From assembly GCF_001619585.1 (NCBI RefSeq), contig NZ_LQNT01000013.1:62001-126000 (forward strand): a stretch of DNA of 64,000 nucleotides. The letters run 5' to 3'. The stretch comes from Bhargavaea cecembensis (GTDB lineage Bacteria; Bacillota; Bacilli; Bacillales_A; Planococcaceae). This document shows positions 41,329 to 49,647 of this stretch, piece by piece. Within the stretch, counting starts at the first letter, position 1. Each line of letters opens with the position of its first letter. The translations under genes were made by a program, and so were the position numbers. The notes below the pieces were generated by a model that worked only from the letters and a program-made list of their open reading frames with translations, was not told where the DNA came from and did not search any database.

Positions 41329-41648
41329 CCGGCACCTCCAACATTCAGCAGGATGACGCCTGTAATGATCATGGCGAGCCCGGCTAGCTTCCTGCTGTCG
41401 AACCCTTCTTTATAGACGATGACGCCGACCATGGCGGTGAGGGCAGTCCCAAGACCCGACCAGACGGCATAGGTCAGGCCGAGGGGAAGAGTGAGCAGTG
41501 TCAGTGAAAGGGCGTAGAAGGCGAAGCCGTAGCCGGCGACGACTCCCAGGCTCGGCAGGGGCCTTCTGAACCCGTCGGTCGCCTTCAGGAGCGAGCTGCC
41601 GACCACCTCGCTGATGATGGCAAAGAGTAATAATAGGTAGGCATTCAA
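41325..41648 (-). CDS. SMR-family efflux subunit (first of pair)
   Basis: A 107-residue, four-helix SMR protein with Glu14 in FAIISEVVGSSLLKATDGF and YALSLTLLTLPLGLTYAVWSGLGTALTAMVG. It is coupled to the second SMR gene. No guanidine riboswitch of the ykkC type was found in the leader, so the substrate stays open. A ~20-base piece of this gene (around 41561-41582) recurs at 46.0 kb, on the far side of the sulfur operon. Confidence 0.92.
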   Translation of the reverse strand: MNAYLLLLFAIISEVVGSSLLKATDGFRRPLPSLGVVAGYGFAFYALSLTLLTLPLGLTYAVWSGLGTALTAMVGVIVYKEGFDSRKLAGLAMIITGVILLNVGGAG

Positions 41649-41765
41649 CAGATGACCCTCTCTTTCTTTCCATTTAAAACTCTACCAACGGGGTGTAAGT
41701 TTGGGAAGAAAAGAGATTGAACATCTGCTGGTCCAGAGTTCAGCCACCTGTTCCTCAAGGCAAAA

Positions 41766-41797
41766 GCCGGGAGCGCTTTAGCTCCCGGCATTTTCAT
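41766..41797 (-). terminator. Terminator of the sulfur operon
   Basis: GCCGGGAGC and GCTCCCGGC form a 9-bp stem. It lies just past the stop of the last acyl-CoA-dehydrogenase-like gene on the minus strand and separates it from the SMR pair. Confidence 0.85.
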
Positions 41798-41818
41798 TTA
41801 TTATTTTTTTGGGGGCCA

Positions 41819-42994
41819 TCATAGAGGAGGCAGTCCGACCAGCGCTTTGCCGATTTGGTCGAGTGCGATATTGTTTGACGGCGCCATCGGAATGCCGCCG
41901 CGTGCATCGCGATAAAGCTTTTCGAAAATGCCGGTATGATAGCCGTAGCCGCCTGCTACGTCCATGGCGATTCTGGCTGCAAAATCGGCAAGCTCGGTAA
42001 CCTGGACCTTACACTCGTTCACTTCAGCGGTGACTGTATTTAATGGCTCACCCGTTTCTTTTAAATCATCCAGGTGGCGGGCAATGTCGGTCAGCCATGC
42101 GCGGGAAGATTTGATTCGGATGGCGACCTTTGCCAGCTTGGTCCGGATCACCTGATGATCGGCAAGCGTATTCTGAAAGCCTTGGTTTTGGGTTTTCACT
42201 ACATAATCGGTCGCTGCATCTAGCGCTGCCTGGGCGACGCCGAGCCAGACCGCATTCAGGCCGATAATAGCTGCAGAGTTTTGGTAGATATCTTCAGGCG
42301 TCGCGTTCAATAAGTCGCTCTTGTGCACACGTACATTTTCAAAAGTAAGCGGACCGCTGTGATTCCCCCTTACGCCCAATGCGCTCCATGGCGCAGCGAT
42401 AATTCCCTCATTCCGGCCATCTACGATGAAATAGCTTTGAGCACTCAACTCAGTCGTGTTTGCCGTTCCGGTCTGGGTAACATAGAAATCCGCCTGGCCG
42501 CCGCTTGTGGTAAAGGACTTTGTGAGGTTTAAGATGTACTCATCGCCATCCTGAACAGCACGGCTCAGATTGTACCAGACGTGTCCGCCTGTGGACTTTT
42601 CACTGATGGCGAATGTCGTGATTGCTCCCTTTTCCCGTACCGGGAGCAGCCAACGCCGCTTCTGGTCTTCTGTACCATAAAGGTACACTTTCTCTGAGGC
42701 CGCGATGTGCATGGCATAGACGAGGCCGGTCGATGCATCAGCCTTCGCGATTTCTTCCGCAGCGATCACAAACTCCGTATAGCCCAAGCCCAGACCTTTC
42801 AGGCTCTCATCAAACAGGATTGAATTCCAGCCCGCCAAGCCCAATGCCGTGAGACTCTCTCTCGGGAACAGGCCTTCCCGGTCATCGACCTCAACATGGG
42901 GAGTCACGTTCAGCGCCACGAATTCTCTTATCTCATTCCGTACGGACTGCAGATACTGACGGTCATAGCGATTTGTATCGACTGCACTGATCAC
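41819..42994 (-). CDS. Acyl-CoA dehydrogenase-like flavoprotein (SfnB/DszC type), distal gene
   Basis: The roughly 391-residue protein has the acyl-CoA dehydrogenase fold: an N-terminal helical domain, the FAISEKSTGGHVWYN flavin segment, a beta domain and a C-terminal helical bundle (DVAGGYGYHTGIFEKLYRDARGG). In this context related proteins act as FMNH2-dependent monooxygenases on organosulfur compounds (SfnB, DszC) rather than in fatty-acid oxidation. A GTG at 42994 has AAGGGGG at good spacing; the GTG at 43000 is too close. It is the third gene of the SAM-riboswitch operon. Confidence 0.8.
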   Translation of the reverse strand: MISAVDTNRYDRQYLQSVRNEIREFVALNVTPHVEVDDREGLFPRESLTALGLAGWNSILFDESLKGLGLGYTEFVIAAEEIAKADASTGLVYAMHIAASEKVYLYGTEDQKRRWLLPVREKGAITTFAISEKSTGGHVWYNLSRAVQDGDEYILNLTKSFTTSGGQADFYVTQTGTANTTELSAQSYFIVDGRNEGIIAAPWSALGVRGNHSGPLTFENVRVHKSDLLNATPEDIYQNSAAIIGLNAVWLGVAQAALDAATDYVVKTQNQGFQNTLADHQVIRTKLAKVAIRIKSSRAWLTDIARHLDDLKETGEPLNTVTAEVNECKVQVTELADFAARIAMDVAGGYGYHTGIFEKLYRDARGGIPMAPSNNIALDQIGKALVGLPPL

Positions 42995-43006
42995 ATGCAC
43001 GCCCCC

Positions 43007-44203
43007 TTAGAAATAGACCTCATGAATTGGAAGTTCTACACCATTTACCAGATGATTGCCGATCCATCGCTCTTTGTAGACAGCCGGGTTATGGGAAGCG
43101 ATCGTCCGGATATTGCGCCAGTGCCTGTCGTATTGCTTGCCTGCACGGACGACGGACGATCCGCCGACTTCAAATAAGAGGTTCGCCGATTGCAGGGCCA
43201 GTTCATCGACAATCACTTTTGCTTCTGCAGCCTCAAGGGCTGCCTCATGCGTAGCGCTTACCTGCACTTCGCCGTTTTGTACGCTATCCACCGTTCTTTG
43301 CAGCGCATGGGCTGCCTGCAGGACAATCGCTTTTGCGGCATAGGCATTGCTCGCGAGGCGGCCCAGCACTTGCTGAAGCTGAGGATCTTCTGCAGGCGTA
43401 TTGGACGTTGCATAGGTAAAGGTCCGGTTGCGGGAGAGGATGATCTCCTTCGCATCGGATAAAATTTCTTGCGTAATGCCGGCAATCACCGCCTGCAAGA
43501 ATAGCTGCAGATACGAATTGAACGGTGTTTTGGCTTCCATGAGACTGAACTCATCAGGGGAAACTTCTACATGACGAAAATGAGTGGTTCCGCTGCCGGT
43601 TGAACGTTGCCCAAACCCGTCCCAGTCATCAATGATTTCTACGCCCTTCCGGTCAGCGGGCACCACTGCCGCCACGGCTTCATTTTTCTCGTTGGCTGCA
43701 GTGACGACGATATAGTCCGAGTACATCGTGCCTGTGCTGTAGTATTTCGAGCCATTCAATACATAGCGCTCCCCGTCCGGGAGGAGGGTCGTGTTGAACT
43801 GCAGTTTCCCTACGTTCTTCGATGAGATTTCCGTATAGGCATTGCCCAGGATTGCGCCGTCTGCGACTTTTTCAAGCCATTTTTTATTCCCGGGGGCTTC
43901 AGTGTCCATTAAATAGGCTTCCACCTGCCAGAAGTGGGCGCGCAAAATATGTGCGACATCAGGATCCGCTTCAGCCAGCCGGATCAGGGCTTCAAAAAGC
44001 TCCGGTATGGTGGCACCGCCGCCTCCGAAGGCAACCGGCAGGCGCAATGCGCCGAACCTTGCCTCTTTCAGCAGGCGGATGGACTGGTGGGGATGTTCAG
44101 TTCCGGGCAATTCACGTCTCCGTTTTGCATCATTCCGGACAGCAGCAATCAGTTCGTCAAATTGGGAAGTGCCGTATTGGACGGCTTGTTCTTTAACTGT
44201 CAA
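43007..44203 (-). CDS. Acyl-CoA dehydrogenase-like monooxygenase (SfnB/DszC type)
   Basis: This 398-residue protein starts at a TTG with AGGAGG nine bases upstream. It shows the fold of acyl-CoA dehydrogenases with LPVAFGGGGATIPELFEALIRLAEADPDVAHILRAHFWQVEAYL and LNGSKYYSTGTMYSDYIVV. It lacks the catalytic Glu context of fatty-acyl dehydrogenases, and it resembles SfnB and DszC-like flavin monooxygenases of sulfur scavenging. It is the second gene of the operon, 20 bases after the LLM gene. Confidence 0.85.
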   Translation of the reverse strand: MTVKEQAVQYGTSQFDELIAAVRNDAKRRRELPGTEHPHQSIRLLKEARFGALRLPVAFGGGGATIPELFEALIRLAEADPDVAHILRAHFWQVEAYLMDTEAPGNKKWLEKVADGAILGNAYTEISSKNVGKLQFNTTLLPDGERYVLNGSKYYSTGTMYSDYIVVTAANEKNEAVAAVVPADRKGVEIIDDWDGFGQRSTGSGTTHFRHVEVSPDEFSLMEAKTPFNSYLQLFLQAVIAGITQEILSDAKEIILSRNRTFTYATSNTPAEDPQLQQVLGRLASNAYAAKAIVLQAAHALQRTVDSVQNGEVQVSATHEAALEAAEAKVIVDELALQSANLLFEVGGSSVVRAGKQYDRHWRNIRTIASHNPAVYKERWIGNHLVNGVELPIHEVYF

Positions 44204-44223
44204 TTTGCAAAGCCTCCTATTGG

Positions 44224-45606
44224 TTATTTAACTGGTTCAGCGATTCTTTTATAGCTGTGTCCAATATGATCTCTCCGGAGATAAGGTGACTCGCCGAAAA
44301 GTTTTTCGCGCAGCGTGCCTTCGCCGTATTCTTTCTTGAAGATTCCGCGCTTCTGCAATTCCGGGATCACCAGCTCGACGATATCTTCAAAGGTGCCGGG
44401 AGTAATCGCGTATGCCAGGTTAAAGCCGTCAATGTCGGTTTCATCGATCCATTCTTCGAACAGGTCTGCGATTTTCTCCGGTGTCCCAATGAACACAGGC
44501 CCCAATCCGCCGATGCCGGCAAAGTTGGCGAGTTCACGCGGTGTCCATTTTTTGTTCGGACTGGCTTTCGTCAACCCTTCCAGCATGGACTTGACGGCGT
44601 TCGTCTCAATGTACTGCAGCTCTTCGTCAGGATCGAACTTGGAAAAGTCGACGCCCGACCAGCCGCTCAGCAGGGTCATCGCACCCTCGTAGCTCACATA
44701 TTGGGCAAGGTCTTCATACTTGGCTTGGGCTTCTTCTTCCGTTTGCCCGACAATCACCGTTGCCAACGCGAGAACCTTGAGGCTTTCCGGGTCTCTGCCT
44801 TGCTTTGCGGATTCTGACCGCAAGTTTTTCACATAAGTCGCAGTCGCTTCTTTGGATGGTGTCGAGATGAACGTAAGCTCCGCATGCTTGGCGGCGAATT
44901 GAGTCCCGCGGGAGGAGGCACCGGCCTGGTAAAGAACCGGGGTGCGCTGCGGCGACGGCTCGCACAAGTGAATGCCGGGAACGTTGAAGTATTCTCCCTG
45001 GTGGCCGATTTCGTGGACCTTATCCGGATCCGTAAACACGCCGCGGCCGGCGTCCCTGACAACGGCACCGTCTTCCCAGCTGGATTCCCACAGCTTATAG
45101 CAGACTTCCAGGTATTCATCCGCGATGTCATAGCGTTTTGTATGCTCGAACTTGTCGCCGATCTCAATGTTTTTGGTCCCGCTTTCCAGATAGGAAGTGA
45201 CGATATTCCAGGCGATCCGTCCTTTTGTCAGGTGGTCCAATGTGGAGATGCGTCGGGCGAACGTATACGGATGTTCGAATGTGCTCGATGCCGTCAGGCC
45301 GAAGCCGATATGCTCGGTGGCATAGGCCATGGCAGAAATCAGCATGGCGGGATCATTGACCGGAACCTGGGTCGCTTCACGGATGGTGGCTTCACGGCTG
45401 TTTTCGTAGACGTCATACAAGCCGATCACATCCGCGATAAACAAGCCGTCAAATTTGCCCTTCTCCAATAACCTGGCGAGGTTCACCCAATATTCGATCG
45501 TGTTGTATTTGCTGGATTGATCGTTGGGATGTTTCCATAGCCCGGGGGACTGGTGCCCGACACAGTTCATGTCAAATGCATTCAGATAGATTCGTTTTTT
45601 GCTCAC
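44224..45606 (-). CDS. LLM-class FMN-dependent monooxygenase (NtaA/DszA/DmoA family)
   Basis: This 460-residue protein belongs to the NtaA/SnaA/DszA group of bacterial-luciferase-like monooxygenases. Typical segments are HPNDQSSKYNTIEYWVNLARLLEKGKFDGLFIADVIG, TLDHLTKGRIAWNIVTSYLESGTKNIEIG and PVLYQAGASSRGTQFAAKHAEL. Members cleave C-S or C-N bonds with reduced FMN. The start is a GTG with GGAGG eight bases upstream. A SAM-I riboswitch heads the operon, so sulfur scavenging is the likely role. The flavin reductase it needs is not encoded in this window. Confidence 0.9.
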   Translation of the reverse strand: MSKKRIYLNAFDMNCVGHQSPGLWKHPNDQSSKYNTIEYWVNLARLLEKGKFDGLFIADVIGLYDVYENSREATIREATQVPVNDPAMLISAMAYATEHIGFGLTASSTFEHPYTFARRISTLDHLTKGRIAWNIVTSYLESGTKNIEIGDKFEHTKRYDIADEYLEVCYKLWESSWEDGAVVRDAGRGVFTDPDKVHEIGHQGEYFNVPGIHLCEPSPQRTPVLYQAGASSRGTQFAAKHAELTFISTPSKEATATYVKNLRSESAKQGRDPESLKVLALATVIVGQTEEEAQAKYEDLAQYVSYEGAMTLLSGWSGVDFSKFDPDEELQYIETNAVKSMLEGLTKASPNKKWTPRELANFAGIGGLGPVFIGTPEKIADLFEEWIDETDIDGFNLAYAITPGTFEDIVELVIPELQKRGIFKKEYGEGTLREKLFGESPYLRRDHIGHSYKRIAEPVK

Positions 45607-45728
45607 CTAAAAAACCTCCATTATTCGTTTTCTCGCCAATCACTCTTATCTGTCTAGTCGGGATAATGAATAACGGGGCTCGGTGTTTTTCTTTGATGAG
45701 TTTAGGCCGCTCCACAGGGAAGGACAGC

Positions 45729-45879
45729 AAAAAGCCCCTTCCCGATGAGGAAGAGGCCATATGTTTGATATTCCGCCCCTCATCTTTCAAGCATGCGCTT
45801 GCTGGACTTAGCACCTTGTTACATCGTAACGGTTGCTGCGGGATCTCAGGACCAGGTTCCTCCCCCGACTCTTGATAAG
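45729..45879 (-). promoter_or_regulatory. SAM-I (S-box) riboswitch with terminator
   Basis: On the minus strand the aptamer opens with CTTATCAAGAG (45869-45879) and continues through GGGGGAGGAACCTGG, the conserved CGCAGCAACC and GGTGCTAAGTCC. It closes with GAAAGATGAG (45779-45788). All are core S-box elements. The expression platform follows: GCCTCTTCC pairs with GGAAGGGGC and a T-run (45729-45758). High SAM should stop transcription before the LLM and acyl-CoA-dehydrogenase-like genes, so they would be made only when sulfur is short. Confidence 0.95.
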
Positions 45880-45911
45880 GAAATCGAGCTATTCAATTAG
45901 CGAGTAACCAC

Positions 45912-45940
45912 ATCTTAACCAAAAGGGATTTAACTGTCAA
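45912..45940 (-). promoter_or_regulatory. SigA promoter of the SAM-riboswitch operon
   Basis: On the minus strand TTGACA (45935-45940), a 17-bp spacer and TAAGAT (45912-45917) lie directly upstream of the aptamer. Confidence 0.85.
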
Positions 45941-46002
45941 CAGGGAATTTTCTTAAAATAGCAGGAGCTAAATTGGATAAGGTGATGGAAAGGGGAGTCG
46001 CC

Positions 46003-46035
46003 AGGGGGCTTTCTGAACCCGTCGGTCGGCTCCCG
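46003..46035. repeat. Short duplicate of SMR gene sequence
   Basis: TTTCTGAACCCGTCGGTCGG here matches CTTCTGAACCCGTCGGTCGC inside the first SMR gene (around 41561-41582), in the same orientation and with similar flanks (CAGGGG before it). The two copies bracket the SMR start and the sulfur operon. Confidence 0.6.
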
Positions 46036-46087
46036 TGTAATCAGGTCATGTGTTATTATTGGAAATAAGAGGGAAGGAGCGGGGCGG

Positions 46088-46279
46088 ATGTATCTGAAAT
46101 CTCGTATCAAGCACTACGTGCCGGTGCTTTTGGCTATGGCGGCCGCGTTTGCGGTGATTTCCATGGTGGTGGAGAAGCCCGACTATTCGACGGCCCTGAT
46201 CGCAATCGGGATCGGCATCATGATGGGTGAAACGTTCCATTACCTGAAATCGAAAAAAACCGGGCGGATTACCGAGTAA
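46088..46279 (+). CDS. Small two-helix membrane protein, unknown
   Basis: This 63-residue protein has two hydrophobic helices (about 10-27 and 34-48) between basic ends (MYLKSRIKHY, KSKKTGR). A GAAGGAGCGGGG site precedes the ATG. Its TAA stop codon is also the first three bases of a sequence matching the terminal repeat of the 978-bp element. No family was recognised. Confidence 0.6.
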   Translation: MYLKSRIKHYVPVLLAMAAAFAVISMVVEKPDYSTALIAIGIGIMMGETFHYLKSKKTGRITE

Positions 46280-46301
46280 CCCTTTCGTTGAGTGGTGCAA
46301 A
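46277..46301. repeat. Solo terminal-repeat-like sequence of the 978-bp element family
   Basis: TAACCCTTTCGTTGAGTGGT followed by GCAAA matches the left terminus of the element at 28538 with two substitutions and one missing base. No partner end or target duplication was found nearby, so this may be a decayed or partial copy. Confidence 0.6.
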
Positions 46302-46311
46302 CTGCAACCCA

Positions 46312-46345
46312 CAAAAAAAGACCCCGAGTCAATTCGGGGTCTTAC
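46312..46345 (-). terminator. Cold-shock gene terminator
   Basis: AAGACCCCGA and TCGGGGTCTT form a 10-bp stem, followed on the minus strand by a seven-T run. Confidence 0.9.
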
Positions 46346-46361
46346 TTGTTGATGATTAAGA

Positions 46362-46562
46362 TTAAGCTTTTTGAACGTTAGCTGCTTGAGCTCCGCGAGC
46401 ACCTTGCTCAACGTCAAACGTTACTCGCTGACCTTCGTCCAAAGACTTGAAACCGTCACTTTGGATTGCGGAGAAGTGTACAAATACATCGTCTCCACCT
46501 TCACGTTCGATAAAGCCAAAACCTTTTTCTGCGTTAAACCATTTAACTGTACCTTGTTCCAT
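46362..46562 (-). CDS. Cold-shock protein (CspA/B family)
   Basis: The 66-residue single cold-shock domain has RNP1 KGFGFIE and RNP2 DVFVHFSAI, as in CspB/CspD of Bacillus. It binds single-stranded RNA and DNA as an RNA chaperone in the cytoplasm. GGAGGAAACAAAA precedes the ATG. A leader of about 110 bases between promoter and start contains a hairpin, as is usual for cold-shock genes whose translation is controlled by leader structure. Confidence 0.97.
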   Translation of the reverse strand: MEQGTVKWFNAEKGFGFIEREGGDDVFVHFSAIQSDGFKSLDEGQRVTFDVEQGARGAQAANVQKA

Positions 46563-46621
46563 TTTTGTTTCCTCCTAGTGCGTTCACACACATTTTTACT
46601 ATCGTTGCTCAAAGTATCCTC

Positions 46622-46707
46622 AAGATGAAGAGTTGATATTCATCTTTTCCTTTACGCCGAACAAAAATAATTATTTGTATCATATCAGCTATCGGAAAAA
46701 AATGCAA
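46622..46707 (-). promoter_or_regulatory. Cold-shock gene promoter and leader hairpin
   Basis: On the minus strand TTGCAT (46702-46707), a 17-bp spacer and TATGAT (46679-46684) form the promoter. AAGATGAA and TTCATCTT (ends 46622-46646) pair in the leader about 60 bases before the start codon. Confidence 0.75.
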
Positions 46708-46709
46708 AT

Positions 46710-47140
46710 TATAATGATGACTGGGAAAGCTTCTTCCCAATAAGTCACCAACCGCTATTCCCGGTTCATCAGATAAAGTATTATACCGTTACTTTTAGTG
46801 CAGGGGTAGAAAGTAAAGACGAGGATAAATTCTATATGATCTAGTTGTTTTCCGCAAAGCAGAAATAAAAACGGTTCACCATGCAAATAATGAAATGAAG
46901 GGCAGACGTTTCTGAAACATTAGCGAAGGGGAAATGTTGGGGATGGTGAGTACAACGTGTACAGGCCTTTCCCTTGCGGCCTCTGCATATTGTTCAAATA
47001 CCATATCTCCAGATAATAACAAGGAGTAACATCGCACATTCATAAATAGTGACTTGCTATAAAGTAAGTCACCAACATGCTTTGTTAGTTTTGATTGCTA
47101 TAAATGATTAATTTGAGGATCGGTAGAAGAAAAGGGAGAG
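46710..47140. other. AT-rich interval without a recognisable gene
   Basis: This stretch has no convincing reading frame; the best is a 42-codon minus-strand frame at 46876-47004 without a good ribosome site. TAAGTCACCAAC occurs twice (46741-46752 and 47065-47076). The second copy pairs with GTGACTT just upstream into a small stem. It may be the decayed remains of acquired DNA that also includes the next gene. Confidence 0.4.
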
Positions 47141-47144
47141 TACG

Positions 47145-47825
47145 ATGATTCCAGGATGGAAAGAGGCAGATGAAGCATTAAAGAACATTGAAGTGCAAGG
47201 ACATGAAAATAATCAACCTGTTACCATTATAGGGTTTGCTGAAGGCCTAACTTGCGTTGGAATCGGAACAGATGCAGCAGTCTTTCGATACGACAAAATA
47301 CCGAACTACGTATTTAAAGTATACTCTTCTAAATCATTTAAGAAAAAAGAGGTCGAGAAAGATGTATACGTGCGTTTAAAATGGTCTTGTTTCTTCCCTC
47401 AATTTTATGGGGCTGGATCCAACTACATTGTTTTAAGCTTTGAACAAGGAATAACTTTGTATGATTGTTTATTGCAAGGTATTCCGATTTCTGAACAAGT
47501 CATCCAAGACGTTGAGGAAGCTCGTGAGTTTGTCAGGAGCCGGGGATTAAATCCGAGAGATATTCATTTGAAAAATATAATTTTACAAGATGGTAGAGGG
47601 AAAATCATAGACGTATCGGAATATATGAAAGAAGGAAATGATCATCGCTGGGAACACCTTGTTTGGGCATATAAAAACTTCTATCCGCTAATTTCCGGAA
47701 TTCAAATGCCTTTATGGATTTTAGAAACCATTAAACATTGGTATTTTGGCATAGGCTCAGCAAGTTTAATGATACAAAATTTTTCCCGGCGAGTGAGTCA
47801 ACTTTTTTTCGAGGGGAGCAAATAG
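47145..47825 (+). CDS. Kinase-fold protein (YrzF/YbdM-like), AT-rich
   Basis: This 226-residue protein resembles the short serine/threonine-kinase-like proteins of Bacillus (YrzF/YbdM). GIGTDAAVFRYDKIPNYVFKVYSS gives the nucleotide loop and Lys. LNPRDIHLKNIILQDGRGKIIDVSEYM looks like the catalytic loop (RDIHLKN, in place of HRDxKPxN) and metal motif (DVS in place of DFG). It is far more AT-rich than its neighbours. A GGGAGAG site precedes the ATG. Activity is uncertain. Confidence 0.65.
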   Translation: MIPGWKEADEALKNIEVQGHENNQPVTIIGFAEGLTCVGIGTDAAVFRYDKIPNYVFKVYSSKSFKKKEVEKDVYVRLKWSCFFPQFYGAGSNYIVLSFEQGITLYDCLLQGIPISEQVIQDVEEAREFVRSRGLNPRDIHLKNIILQDGRGKIIDVSEYMKEGNDHRWEHLVWAYKNFYPLISGIQMPLWILETIKHWYFGIGSASLMIQNFSRRVSQLFFEGSK

Positions 47826-47930
47826 ATTAAGTTGATTTCTTTCCCTAGACTATATCGGCAGGAAAAAAGAACAGCCGGAACCATGACGGAGCGTCCTTTT
47901 GGGCGCTCTATTGATTTGAAACTGAGACTT

Positions 47931-47959
47931 TTGTTGTAAACGTTTTCTGTTTCTATTAA
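47931..47959 (+). promoter_or_regulatory. Promoter with cre-like site before the acyl-CoA synthetase
   Basis: TTGTTG (47931-47936), 17 bp and TATTAA (47954-47959) form a modest promoter. TGTAAACGTTTTCT (47935-47948) matches the CcpA cre consensus except for the last base and lies between the two hexamers. This would give repression by glucose. Confidence 0.6.
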
Positions 47960-48003
47960 AATAATTCTGATAAGATAAACGATTCTGAAGGGAGAGGGGT
48001 TAC

Positions 48004-49596
48004 ATGTTTGCTGCGCTGACGCCGCTTGATTGGAAGCGGAGGGCGGTCAAGTACTACCCGGACAAAATTGCGGTGATTGATGAAGATAAGGAGTTTACGT
48101 ATAGAGAGTTTGCGGAGCGGGCGGACCGGCTGTCCATCGCGCTGCACAACGCCGGCATCCGAGAAGGGGACCATGTCGCGGTGATGCTGCCGAACACGCA
48201 CTACATGCTCGAGGCCTTCTACGGCATCTGCCAGATCGGGGCGGTCATGGTGCCGCTCAACTACCGGATCTCTCCGGCGGACATGGAATATATCCTGAAT
48301 CACAGTGATTCCAGGATGCTCATCGTCGACGAGGAATTTACCGCTCCGATCAAGGAGATCCAGGACAAGCTGAGCTTTGACCAGTTCGTCGTCGTGAAAG
48401 TGGACGGAGCGGAGCATGGCCTGCCTGCGGCGGACTATGAGACATTCATCGGGGACGTACCGGAAGACGCCAAGGTGCCGGAAGTGAAGATCGACGAGAA
48501 CCAGCTGCTCACGCTGAACTACACGAGCGGCACGACATCGCGTCCGAAGGGTGTCATGCTGACGCACCGCGGCAACTACCTGAACGCGGCGAACTTCATG
48601 TATCACCTGAGCGTGAAGCATGACGACGTCTATCTCCACACGCTTCCGATGTTCCATGCAAACGGCTGGGGTGGGGTATGGGCGATCACGGCGGCCGGCG
48701 CGACACATGTGTGCCTCCGGAAAGTCATCCCGTCGCTGATCCTCGACCTGTTCGAAGACAAGAAGATCAGCCTGCTGTGCGGCGCTCCGACCGTCGTCAA
48801 CATGCTCGTCAACGAGCCGAAGGCCCAGGAAGTGGAGATCACGACAAAGCCGCGCATGGCGACTGCAGGCTCCCCGCCGGCGGCAGCGCTCATCCAGCGT
48901 GCCCAGGACCTCCTCGGCCTGAACATGATGCACGTCTACGGCCTCACCGAGACGTCGCCGTTCATCCTGTATAACGAGTGGAAGGCGGAGTTCGACGACA
49001 AGTCTGCGGACGAGCAGGCGGTGATCAAGGCGCGCCAGGGCATCGAGCTGGCCTTTAACGGCGAGACGAAAGTCGTCCGGGAAGACGGCACCGAAGTCGA
49101 TTGGGACGGCATGGAGCTGGGTGAGATCGTCACACGCGGCAACGTCGTCATGGACGGCTATTACAAAGATCCGGAAAAGACCGCAGAAGCGATCAAAGAC
49201 GGCTGGTTCCATACCGGCGACCTCGCCGTAACCTATCCGGACGGCTACATCGAAATCCGCGACCGCGCCAAGGACATGATTATTTCCGGCGGCGAGAACA
49301 TTTCCTCGACGGAGATTGAAGGCGTCCTCTACAAGCACGGATCTGTCCTGGAAGCGGCCGTCATCGCCGTACCGGACGAGAAGTGGGGCGAGGTGCCGAA
49401 GGCGATCGTCGTCCTGCACAAGGACCGTCCGGCGACCGAACAGGACATCATCCAGTTCTGCCGCGACAACATGGCCCACTTCAAGGCACCGAAGTCGGTC
49501 GAAATCGTTGACGCCCTCCCGAAAACCGCAACAGGAAAACTCCAGAAGTTCAAGCTGCGTGAAATGTACTGGGAAGGCGCGACGAAGGTGAACTGA
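48004..49596 (+). CDS. Acyl-CoA synthetase (long/medium-chain fatty-acid CoA ligase family)
   Basis: The 530-residue protein has the AMP-binding core LNYTSGTTSRPKGVMLTHRG, HVYGLTETSPFILY, FHTGDLAVTYPDGYIEIRDRAKDMIISGGENISSTEIE and C-terminal LPKTATGKLQKF with the catalytic Lys. This subgroup includes medium-chain and methylmercaptopropionate-CoA ligases (DmdB-like) as well as fatty-acyl ligases, so the exact acid is open. It is monocistronic. The cre-like site suggests glucose repression, whereas lcfB has a FadR operator. Confidence 0.93.
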   Translation: MFAALTPLDWKRRAVKYYPDKIAVIDEDKEFTYREFAERADRLSIALHNAGIREGDHVAVMLPNTHYMLEAFYGICQIGAVMVPLNYRISPADMEYILNHSDSRMLIVDEEFTAPIKEIQDKLSFDQFVVVKVDGAEHGLPAADYETFIGDVPEDAKVPEVKIDENQLLTLNYTSGTTSRPKGVMLTHRGNYLNAANFMYHLSVKHDDVYLHTLPMFHANGWGGVWAITAAGATHVCLRKVIPSLILDLFEDKKISLLCGAPTVVNMLVNEPKAQEVEITTKPRMATAGSPPAAALIQRAQDLLGLNMMHVYGLTETSPFILYNEWKAEFDDKSADEQAVIKARQGIELAFNGETKVVREDGTEVDWDGMELGEIVTRGNVVMDGYYKDPEKTAEAIKDGWFHTGDLAVTYPDGYIEIRDRAKDMIISGGENISSTEIEGVLYKHGSVLEAAVIAVPDEKWGEVPKAIVVLHKDRPATEQDIIQFCRDNMAHFKAPKSVEIVDALPKTATGKLQKFKLREMYWEGATKVN

Positions 49597-49605
49597 ATAT
49601 GAATC

Positions 49606-49633
49606 AAGCCCCGGACGATGTTGTCCGGGGCTT
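49606..49633. terminator. Terminator after the acyl-CoA synthetase
   Basis: AAGCCCCGGAC and GTCCGGGGCTT pair over 11 bp between convergent genes. Confidence 0.9.
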
Positions 49634-49647
49634 TACATGTTTTGTGG

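Noticed and set aside
41649-41765. ykkC-type guanidine riboswitch before the SMR pair
   Set aside because: The conserved aptamer words of that riboswitch are absent from the leader.
46876-47004. 42-codon minus-strand frame in the AT-rich gap
   Set aside because: GGAG lies only two to three bases before the ATG and the frame is short; it may be a remnant, so it is noted only in the gap description.
47956-49479. 507-codon minus-strand frame opposite the acyl-CoA synthetase
   Set aside because: Shadow of a clear AMP-binding gene, with no start signal.
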